Positions 1 through 4,297 of a stretch of 7,375 bases of DNA are shown here, piece by piece. Position 1 is the first letter of the stretch. Every line of letters starts with the position of its first letter. Origin of the DNA: Clostridia bacterium. Its GTDB lineage: Bacteria; Bacillota; Clostridia; Oscillospirales; CAG-272. The notes under the pieces were generated by a model that was not told where the DNA came from, ran no database searches, and saw only the letters and a list, made by a program, of their open reading frames with translations. The position numbers and the translations under genes are program-made. Where the stretch lies: positions 1-7,375 of the forward strand of contig JAFQNM010000227.1 of assembly GCA_017395885.1 (NCBI GenBank). Reading direction: 5' to 3'.

Positions 1-49
1 GACACCGGGTGCGGTGACTTGAAAAGCGACTGATAAAGTGAAATTTCGG

Positions 50-78
50 TTGACAACGAAAGCCCGGTGTGATAAAAT
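50..78 (+). promoter_or_regulatory. sigma-70 promoter upstream of the tRNA-Pro locus
   Basis: A perfect -35 box TTGACA (50-55) and a near-consensus -10 box TAAAAT (73-78) are separated by exactly 17 nt. The expected transcription start is near 85, only about 3 nt before the 5' end of a tRNA-Pro-like segment at 88. That is the usual layout for a tRNA promoter. No comparable promoter lies directly before the intact tRNA at 268, so this one probably transcribes it through a leader of about 180 nt. The -35 box lies inside an imperfect DNA palindrome (44-61: TTTC-g-GTTG-a-CAAC-GAAA), which could be an operator or could be chance. Confidence 0.75.
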
Positions 79-87
79 AGAAATCCA

Positions 88-237
88 CGGGGTGTGGCTC
101 AGTTTGGACGAACGAGGGAAGCGCCTCCGGTGGAGGAAGAAGCGACCGAGTGAGGGTGCAGAGAAAAGGAGTATTGCGACCGAAAGGGAGGAAGACGACT
201 ATTTCTCAAACGGAAGAGCGCTGCGTTCTCTGCAGAA
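88..237 (+). pseudogene. split, decayed 5' half of a tRNA-Pro gene
   Basis: Positions 88-107 are identical to the first 20 nt of the intact tRNA-Pro (268-287), covering the 5' acceptor strand and the D arm into its loop. The match stops in the D loop and resumes about 107 nt later: 215-228 is identical to 289-302 of the intact gene (end of the D arm through the 5' side of the anticodon stem and the first loop bases). After 228 it diverges to TCTGCAGAA, which shortens the anticodon loop and destroys the CGG anticodon. No T arm or 3' acceptor strand follows, so this copy cannot make a tRNA. It is read here as a duplicated tRNA-Pro interrupted in the D loop by the purine-rich block at 108-214. 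Confidence 0.7.
109..210 (+). repeat. three purine-rich units with 34-nt period inside the tRNA relic
   Basis: The block separating the two tRNA-Pro fragments carries the core CGAMCGA at 109, 143 and 177, exactly 34 nt apart. Each is followed by a G/A-rich run, and GGAGGAAGA occurs at both 132-140 and 187-195. The first unit contains a short hairpin (CCTCC 124-128, GGT loop, GGAGG 132-136). Similarity between units is confined to the cores and the purine-rich character, so this is a degenerate repeat. Its origin is not recognised. It could be a small intergenic repeat or an RNA element in the tRNA precursor. It carries no protein-coding signal. Confidence 0.5.
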
Positions 238-267
238 ACAAACAGCTTAGAATGAATAATATAACAA

Positions 268-344
268 CGGGGTGTGGCTCAGTTTGGTAGAGCGCTGCGT
301 TCGGGACGCAGAAGTCGCAAGTTCGAATCTTGTCACTCCGACCA
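268..344 (+). tRNA. tRNA-Pro, anticodon CGG
   Basis: A complete cloverleaf can be drawn. The acceptor stem is 268-274 with 334-340 (one G-T wobble). The D stem is GCTC 277-280 with GAGC 290-293. The anticodon stem is CTGCG 295-299 with CGCAG 307-311, around loop TTCGGGA (300-306), which puts anticodon CGG at 302-304. The T stem is GCAAG 317-321 with CTTGT 329-333, around TTCGAAT. Discriminator A341 is followed by an encoded CCA (342-344). The C1-G72 pair and G37 after the anticodon agree with a proline tRNA. It decodes CCG. It lies about 183 nt downstream of the probable transcription start and directly before a strong terminator. Confidence 0.97.
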
Positions 345-384
345 CATAAAAGAAAGCACGGCAGAAGCCGTGCTTTCTTTTATG
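345..384 (+). terminator. intrinsic terminator of the tRNA-Pro gene
   Basis: A perfect 18-bp inverted repeat (345-362 with 367-384) surrounds an AGAA loop. It begins immediately after the encoded CCA. The 3' arm contains a TTCTTTT tract that serves as the U-rich end, and the matching A-rich 5' arm makes the signal potentially bidirectional. Confidence 0.9.
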
Positions 385-476
385 CGATTGAAGCAATCAG
401 TTCGAGCTTCGCCTGCATGCAGGCTCGTTTTGCGCTAGGAAAACTTTGGATTTTGGAAAACTGCGGCGAAAAACCG

Positions 477-501
477 GTTCAGATTCTTGTCTCTCCGACT
501 A
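477..501 (+). pseudogene. decayed 3' end of a tRNA (tRNA-Pro-like)
   Basis: These 25 nt align with the last 24 nt of the intact tRNA-Pro (321-344), from the last T-stem base to the CCA end, with one inserted A and about three substitutions. The stretch TCTTGTC is kept and CTCCGAC matches, while the terminal CCA has become CTA. The sequence before 477 cannot form the other half of a T stem or an anticodon arm, so it is only a fragment. Like the intact gene, it is followed at once by a terminator-like hairpin. A relic of a different tRNA with acceptor CTCTCCG is possible, but proline is the nearest match visible here. Confidence 0.55.
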
Positions 502-537
502 AAAAACCAAAAAGCCTTGGCCCCTTTTTGCTTTTTT
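501..537 (+). terminator. terminator-like hairpin after the tRNA 3' relic
   Basis: AAAAAA (501-506) pairs with TTTTTT (532-537). After one C/C mismatch, CAAAAAG (508-514) pairs with CTTTTTG (524-530). The loop is nine C/T/G-rich bases. Its position right after the relic mirrors the tRNA-plus-terminator layout of the intact copy. Its stem is A/T-rich, so it is probably weaker than the hairpin at 345-384. Confidence 0.55.
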
Positions 538-563
538 GTGGCAGGGAAGGTGCGGCAACAAAT

Positions 564-587
564 GTTGTAATATAAGTTGTAATATAA
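564..587. repeat. 12-bp perfect tandem repeat upstream of metY
   Basis: GTTGTAATATAA occurs twice head to tail (564-575 and 576-587), followed by a partial third copy (ATTGTAAAT, 591-599). It ends 26 nt before the -35 box of the metY promoter, where an activator or UP-like element could act. The A/T-rich composition means chance or slippage could also explain it. Confidence 0.6.
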
Positions 588-612
588 TAAATTGTAAATT
601 CGTATCTTCCTA

Positions 613-641
613 TTGAAAAAAGTGCATCAAGGGTATATAAT
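613..641 (+). promoter_or_regulatory. sigma-70 promoter of the metY-metA operon
   Basis: The -35 box TTGAAA (613-618) and perfect -10 box TATAAT (636-641) are separated by 17 nt. The expected start near 648 leaves a leader of only about 30 nt. That leader is too short for a SAM riboswitch or T-box, which often control methionine genes in Firmicutes. The -10 region overlaps a 12-bp perfect palindrome (637-648, ATAATATATTAT), a possible operator for repression at the start site. Confidence 0.75.
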
Positions 642-678
642 ATATTATGTATAGCTATAAGAAAAGAGGCGTTTCATT

Positions 679-1959
679 ATGAACAACTACAAAATCGAAA
701 CCAAGTGCATTCAGGAGGGCTGGAAGCCTGAAAACGGTGAGCCCAGAGTTCTCCCCATTTACCAGAGCACTACCTATAAATATGAGTCCGGTGAGCATCT
801 CGGCAAGCTCTTCGATCTTACCGCACCCGGACATATGTACTCCCGTATCTCTAATCCCACCGTTGACTTCGTTGAGAAGAAGATCGCTGCTCTTGAGGGC
901 GGTGTGGGCGCTATGATGGTATCAAGCGGTCAGGCTGCATCTACAAGCGCTGTTCTCAATATTGCCAGCTGCGGCGACAACTTCGTTTGCTCTGCTGCTA
1001 TCTACGGCGGCACTACAAACCTTTTCGCCGTTACCTTCAAGCGCCTTGGCATTGAGGTCCGCTTCGTTACCCCCGGTATGACCGATGAGGATATCCACGC
1101 TCTCTTCGATGAGCGTACCCGTCTCGTCTTCGGTGAGACGATTGCAAACCCCGCTCTCGACGTTTTCGATATCGAGCGCTTTGCAGCTATCGCTCACGCT
1201 CACAACGTTCCCCTCGTTGTTGACAATACCTTTGCAACTCCCGTTTTTTGCCGCCCCTTTGAGTTTGGCGCGGATATCGTTATCCACTCCACCACAAAGT
1301 ATATGGACGGCCACGCAACGGTGGTTGGCGGCGTTATAGTTGACTCCGGCAAGTTTGACTGGGCTAAGGCAGGCAAGTACCCTGAGCTTACTACTCCCGA
1401 CGAGAGCTACCACGGTGTTATCTACACAGAGCAGTTCGGTGAGGCGGCTTATATCACAAAGGCTCGAGTTCAGCTTCTCCGTGACCTTGGCAACTCTCCT
1501 CAGCCTATGGCGGCGTTTATCCTCAATCTCGGCCTTGAGACCCTTGCGCTGAGAATGGAGCGCCACTTTGAGAACGGACTTGCAGTTGCTAAATATCTTG
1601 AAAACCATCCCAAGGTTGGCTGGGTAAACTTCCCTGCGCTTGAGTCCTCTCCCGAGTATGATAAGTGCCAAAAGTACCTGGGCGGCAAGACCTGCGGCGT
1701 TGTTTCCTTCGGCGTTAAGGGCGGCAGAGAGGCCGCTATGAAGTTTATGGACAGCCTCTCCCTTGCAAACATCGTTGTTCACGTTGCCGATGCACGCACC
1801 TGTGTTCTTCATCCCGCCTCCACCACACACCGTCAGCTGACAGACGAGCAGCTTGTTAACGCAGGCATCGGAGCTGACCTTGTACGTATGTCCGTGGGTA
1901 TCGAGCACATCGACGATATTATCGCAGACATCGAAAACGCACTTTCCAAAGTTGATTGA
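679..1959 (+). CDS. metY: O-acetylhomoserine sulfhydrylase (aminocarboxypropyltransferase)
   Basis: This PLP-dependent cytoplasmic enzyme joins O-acetylhomoserine and sulfide to give homocysteine, the direct-sulfhydrylation route to methionine. The 426-residue length is typical. Cys/Met-metabolism family signatures are present: YSRISNPT (54-61), the phosphate-binding SSGQAA (82-87), the aspartate that pairs with the PLP ring nitrogen in VVDNTFATP (Asp182), the Schiff-base lysine in HSTTKYMDGH (Lys207), HPASTTHRQ (378-386) and the substrate-binding arginine in RMSVGIEHIDDI (Arg403). The segment around IVVHVADART (365-374) is the form I associate with clostridial MetY. The ATG is preceded by AAGAGG at 664-669, 9 nt away. 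It is first in an operon with metA, which makes its substrate; that context favours MetY over cystathionine gamma-synthase or methionine gamma-lyase. Confidence 0.95.
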   Translation: MNNYKIETKCIQEGWKPENGEPRVLPIYQSTTYKYESGEHLGKLFDLTAPGHMYSRISNPTVDFVEKKIAALEGGVGAMMVSSGQAASTSAVLNIASCGDNFVCSAAIYGGTTNLFAVTFKRLGIEVRFVTPGMTDEDIHALFDERTRLVFGETIANPALDVFDIERFAAIAHAHNVPLVVDNTFATPVFCRPFEFGADIVIHSTTKYMDGHATVVGGVIVDSGKFDWAKAGKYPELTTPDESYHGVIYTEQFGEAAYITKARVQLLRDLGNSPQPMAAFILNLGLETLALRMERHFENGLAVAKYLENHPKVGWVNFPALESSPEYDKCQKYLGGKTCGVVSFGVKGGREAAMKFMDSLSLANIVVHVADARTCVLHPASTTHRQLTDEQLVNAGIGADLVRMSVGIEHIDDIIADIENALSKVD

Positions 1960-1960
1960 T

Positions 1961-1968
1961 AAAGGAGG
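1961..1968 (+). promoter_or_regulatory. strong ribosome binding site deciding the TTG start of metA
   Basis: AAAGGAGG lies 9 nt before TTG at 1978 and 1 nt after the metY stop codon. The following CTCC (1971-1974) can pair with GGAG (1964-1967) around a GAC triloop, which could partly hide the site once ribosomes leave metY. Confidence 0.8.
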
Positions 1969-1977
1969 ACCTCCCCC

Positions 1978-2910
1978 TTGCCCATAAAGATACCAAACGC
2001 TCTGCCCGCAACACAAACGCTGCTGGGCGAGAACATATTTGTCATCACGGAGACGAGAGCAATCACTCAGGATATACGTCCCCTGAAGATAGCTATCCTC
2101 AACCTGATGCCCACAAAGATAACAACCGAAACTCAGCTTGCACGCCTGCTGGGAAATACTCCTCTGCAGGTGGAGCTTGAGCTTCTTCACACGGCGTCCC
2201 ACGTTTCGAAAAATACGGCGGCTGAGCATATGCTCTCCTTTTACCGCACCTTTGACGACGTGAAGGAAAACTATTACGACGGCCTTATCATCACGGGAGC
2301 TCCAGTTGAGCAGATGCCCTTCGAGAGTGTCACATACTGGGATGAGCTTTGCCGTATAATGGAGTGGTCAAAGACCCACGTAACAAGCACTTTTCACATC
2401 TGCTGGGGTGCTCAGGCAGGTCTTTATTACCATTACGGCATCAATAAGCATCCTTTGGAGGAAAAGCTGTTCGGCATATTCGACCATAAGAAGGATAAGA
2501 AGGACTCTATTCTTCTCCGCGGATTTGACGACGTTTTCCCGGTGCCTCATTCCCGCCATACTTATATAAAGAGAGAGGATATCGAGGCCCATCCGGAGCT
2601 TAAGATACTTGCATCCAGCGATAGGGCGGGCGTTTATGCACTCTCAAATCACGGGGGAAGTCAGGTGTTTATCACAGGCCACTCCGAGTATGATGCCGAC
2701 ACTCTGAAAAAGGAATACCTCCGCGATAAAAACGCAGGCCTGCCCATTAAGGTGCCGGAAAACTATTTCCCCGATGATGACGATACAAAGGAGCCTCTGG
2801 TCACGTGGCGCAGCCATGCAAACCTGCTCTACTCAAACTGGCTCAACTATTTCGTCTACCAGACCACACCCTACGACCTTTCGACCATGAAGTCGAAGGG
2901 AGAAAAATGA
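1978..2910 (+). CDS. metA: homoserine O-acetyltransferase, MetA family
   Basis: MetA activates homoserine by acylation, the committed step of methionine synthesis. The 310-residue length and numbering match the family. The nucleophile Cys142 sits in [10 protein letters not shown] (139-148), and His235 and Glu237 in TGHSEYD (233-239) complete the triad. The substrate loop reads [10 protein letters not shown] (106-115) and places Glu at 111. In the family, Glu111 marks acetyl-CoA users such as the Bacillus cereus enzyme, while the E. coli succinyltransferase has Gly there. Many genomes label this family succinyltransferase; here the residue and the adjacent metY both argue for acetyl. The start is TTG, supported by an AAAGGAGG site. 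The gene begins 18 nt after metY in the same operon. A 9-bp stem (2877-2885 with 2892-2900) lies within its last codons. Confidence 0.95.
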   Translation: MPIKIPNALPATQTLLGENIFVITETRAITQDIRPLKIAILNLMPTKITTETQLARLLGNTPLQVELELLHTASHVSKNTAAEHMLSFYRTFDDVKENYYDGLIITGAPVEQMPFESVTYWDELCRIMEWSKTHVTSTFHICWGAQAGLYYHYGINKHPLEEKLFGIFDHKKDKKDSILLRGFDDVFPVPHSRHTYIKREDIEAHPELKILASSDRAGVYALSNHGGSQVFITGHSEYDADTLKKEYLRDKNAGLPIKVPENYFPDDDDTKEPLVTWRSHANLLYSNWLNYFVYQTTPYDLSTMKSKGEK

Positions 2911-2913
2911 GAA

Positions 2914-2937
2914 GAGTGAAGCATACGTTCTTCACTT
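2914..2937 (+). terminator. hairpin between metA and ireB, possible weak terminator or attenuator
   Basis: AGTGAAG (2915-2921) pairs with CTTCACT (2930-2936), plus a closing G-T pair, around an 8-nt loop. It directly follows metA and a second stem in the metA tail (2877-2900). A T-rich stretch comes only about 15 nt later, so this is not a textbook terminator; it may lessen read-through or stabilise the metYA transcript end. No convincing promoter was found for ireB in this gap. Confidence 0.4.
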
Positions 2938-2981
2938 CCGATTCTTAAAAAAATCTCTTTTCAAAGAAAGGAATTATAAAA

Positions 2982-3239
2982 ATGACTGAACAGCCTCATG
3001 CTAAAACACAGAAATTCTCTCTCCATGACGATAAGAGCCAGGAGATGCACGCAATTCTTGCCGCTGTATATCAGGCGCTGAGAGAAAAGGGCTATGACCC
3101 TATAAACCAGCTGGTGGGCTATATCCTCTCCGAGGACCCCACATATATCACAAACCATAAGAGCGCAAGAAGCCTTATCTGCCGAATCGACCGAGATGAG
3201 CTTATGCGCGAGCTCGTTAAGACCTACCTTGGCATTTGA
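2982..3239 (+). CDS. ireB: IreB family regulatory phosphoprotein (UPF0297)
   Basis: This 85-residue protein matches the UPF0297/IreB family in length and in its core signature, [17 protein letters not shown] (37-53) followed by [12 protein letters not shown] (55-66). Enterococcus faecalis IreB is a substrate of the PASTA-domain Ser/Thr kinase IreK, is phosphorylated near its N-terminus on threonines, and affects cephalosporin resistance. Here Thr2 and Thr9 are the N-terminal candidates. It has no signal peptide or membrane segment and should be cytoplasmic. The start is backed by AAAGGA (2967-2972), 9 nt upstream. In many Firmicutes ireB sits between alaS and ruvX; here it lies between metA and ribF, so the usual block has been broken up. 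Its biochemical role in Clostridia is inferred from the enterococcal protein. Confidence 0.92.
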   Translation: MTEQPHAKTQKFSLHDDKSQEMHAILAAVYQALREKGYDPINQLVGYILSEDPTYITNHKSARSLICRIDRDELMRELVKTYLGI

Positions 3240-3245
3240 TCGGCC

Positions 3246-3250
3246 GGAGG
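3246..3250 (+). promoter_or_regulatory. ribosome binding site deciding the TTG start of ribF
   Basis: GGAGG at 3246-3250 lies 9 nt before TTG at 3260. No ATG or GTG in this frame lies between it and the conserved N-terminus, so the TTG start is well supported. Confidence 0.75.
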
Positions 3251-3259
3251 ATTTGAGGC

Positions 3260-4189
3260 TTGACTATTTATAAGCTTCCCGAGTGCACCCCTGTTTCTGC
3301 CCTCCCTGCGGGAGCGGCTGTTGCTCTCGGCAATTTTGATGGAGTGCACCGTGGTCATCAGCGGCTGTTTGATGCTGCAAGAGGGCTGGCGGATGAGGGT
3401 AAGTGCTCCTGCAGCTGTGCCTGGACCTTCACCTCGCCTGCAAAGATCTCTCCCATTCTGTGCCTTACGGATATGAACGCCAAGCTTCGCCTCTTTGCAC
3501 AGTACGGCCTGGATTATGCCGTTTTTGAGGATTTTGAGCTGGTGAAAAATATGCCCTGCCGTGAGTTTGTTGCCGAATACCTTGTTGAGGTGCTTGGGGC
3601 AGGCTACACCGTTTGCGGCTTTAATTTCAGATTTGGCAAGGGCGGAGCAGGGGATTCGGCTCTTTTGTCCGCTACAATGGCAGAGCTTGGAAAAGGCTGC
3701 CACGTTGTTCCTGCAGTTATCCATGAGGGCCTTGTTGTCTCTTCAACGGAGGTCAGAAAAAGGGTGGAGTGCGGCGATATGAGCGGAGCGGCAGACCTGC
3801 TCGGTCATCCCTTTTCCATAAAATTTCCCGTAATTCACGGCCAGAAGCTTGGCAGAACTATTGGCATTCCAACCATCAATCAGTCCTTCCCCGAGGGGCA
3901 TATCGTCCCCCGTCAGGGCATTTATGCCTGCTCCTGCTACGTAAACGGCGAGATATATCTCGGCGTTGCAAACGTGGGCGTGCGTCCTACCGTATCTGAC
4001 GGAAAAACGGTGAACTGTGAAACGCATATCATCAATTATTCGGGCGATCTCTACGGCAAGGAGATCGAGGTGGAGTTCTATGAGCGGCTCAGAGAAGAAA
4101 TGAAGTTCGATTCTGTTGATGCTCTCCGCCGCCAGATAAGGATAGATATTGCAGAGTGCCTGGATTATTTCTGTACTATGTACGGCTAA
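3260..4189 (+). CDS. ribF: bifunctional riboflavin kinase / FAD synthetase
   Basis: RibF phosphorylates riboflavin to FMN and adenylylates FMN to FAD in the cytoplasm. The protein has 309 residues, normal for the two-domain form. The N-terminal nucleotidyltransferase domain (about 1-165) has GNFDGVHRGH (24-33), the flavin-site segment CGFNFRFGKGGAGD (119-132) and SSTEVR (161-166). The C-terminal kinase domain (about 180-305) has GRTIGIPTIN (198-207), whose PTxN binds nucleotide and metal, RQGIYA (218-223), GVANVGVRPT (235-244) and the probable catalytic glutamate in CETHI (Glu254). It starts with TTG behind GGAGG, 20 nt after ireB, so the two are probably co-transcribed. RibF more often follows truB and rbfA, neither of which is present here. 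Both halves keep their main motifs, so both activities are expected. Confidence 0.94.
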   Translation: MTIYKLPECTPVSALPAGAAVALGNFDGVHRGHQRLFDAARGLADEGKCSCSCAWTFTSPAKISPILCLTDMNAKLRLFAQYGLDYAVFEDFELVKNMPCREFVAEYLVEVLGAGYTVCGFNFRFGKGGAGDSALLSATMAELGKGCHVVPAVIHEGLVVSSTEVRKRVECGDMSGAADLLGHPFSIKFPVIHGQKLGRTIGIPTINQSFPEGHIVPRQGIYACSCYVNGEIYLGVANVGVRPTVSDGKTVNCETHIINYSGDLYGKEIEVEFYERLREEMKFDSVDALRRQIRIDIAECLDYFCTMYG

Positions 4190-4270
4190 GCAGAGGCCGA
4201 AAGCGGCATCTGCACCAAAGGCCTGTCCGCTTTTGAAAAAGGGATGCGGCCTTTTGCATTTATATTTTTT
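4190..4270 (+). terminator. competing hairpins and U-rich tract after ribF
   Basis: Starting at the base after the ribF stop, GCAGA-g-GCCG (4190-4199) pairs with CGGC-a-TCTGC (4204-4213) around AAAG. An overlapping alternative pairs AAAGCGG (4200-4206) with CCGCTTT (4227-4233), so the two exclude each other. A third stem, AAAAGG (4237-4242) with CCTTTT (4250-4255), precedes a T-rich tract to 4270. This probably ends the ireB-ribF transcript, fully or partly. No good promoter for the next gene was recognised: TTGAAA at 4233 and TATATT at 4261 are 22 nt apart, too far for a normal site. Confidence 0.45.
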
Positions 4271-4297
4271 AAGCGATCATCAGAAAGGAGACACCGG

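Larger units (their letters stand above)
385..563. other. non-coding spacer between tRNA terminator and metY upstream region
   Basis: No credible protein gene is present. Visible structure is limited to a 14-bp perfect palindrome (411-424, GCCTGCATGCAGGC, with flanking CGAGC/GCTCG at 403-407 and 422-426), the tRNA 3'-end relic at 477-501 and the terminator-like hairpin at 501-537. Confidence 0.6.

Noticed and set aside
1..33. Possible last 10 codons of an upstream gene (frame 1, stop TGA at 31-33)
   Set aside because: Ten codons without a recognisable family cannot support a gene call; a chance stop is equally likely.
109..210. CRISPR array, because of the 34-nt period
   Set aside because: Repeat identity is confined to about 7 nt cores, there are no constant repeats separated by unique spacers, and there are no cas genes.
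88..237. Self-splicing intron in a tRNA gene
   Set aside because: The interruption is in the D loop, is only about 107 nt, shows no recognisable group I or II core, and the downstream part of this copy lacks an anticodon and a 3' half.
38..250. 70-codon open frame beginning at a GTG across the upstream region
   Set aside because: It overlaps the sigma-70 promoter and the tRNA-Pro relic, has no ribosome binding site, and has a biased Arg/Lys/Glu content that follows from the purine-rich repeats.
345..501. Integrated element bounded by tRNA 3'-end att repeats
   Set aside because: The two tRNA 3' ends are only about 157 nt apart and no integrase or cargo lies between them. A scar of a past excision is possible but cannot be shown.
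330..575. 81-codon open frame
   Set aside because: It starts inside the tRNA and runs through both terminators and the tRNA relic, with no ribosome binding site.
588..678. SAM riboswitch or T-box leader for metY
   Set aside because: The predicted leader is about 30 nt and has neither the conserved T-box sequence nor room for a SAM aptamer.
922..2229. Long minus-strand open frame opposite metY and metA
   Set aside because: It is antisense to two well-supported enzyme genes, crosses their junction, and its low-complexity Cys/Val/Asn-rich protein matches no family. It is a by-product of codon usage in metY.
4244..4297. Alternative upstream ATG for the DacF-like gene, adding 18 residues
   Set aside because: It lies in the hairpin and T-rich region after ribF, has no SD, and would place a basic, non-conserved stretch before a standard signal peptide. 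ATG 4298 has AAAGGAG at 7 nt.
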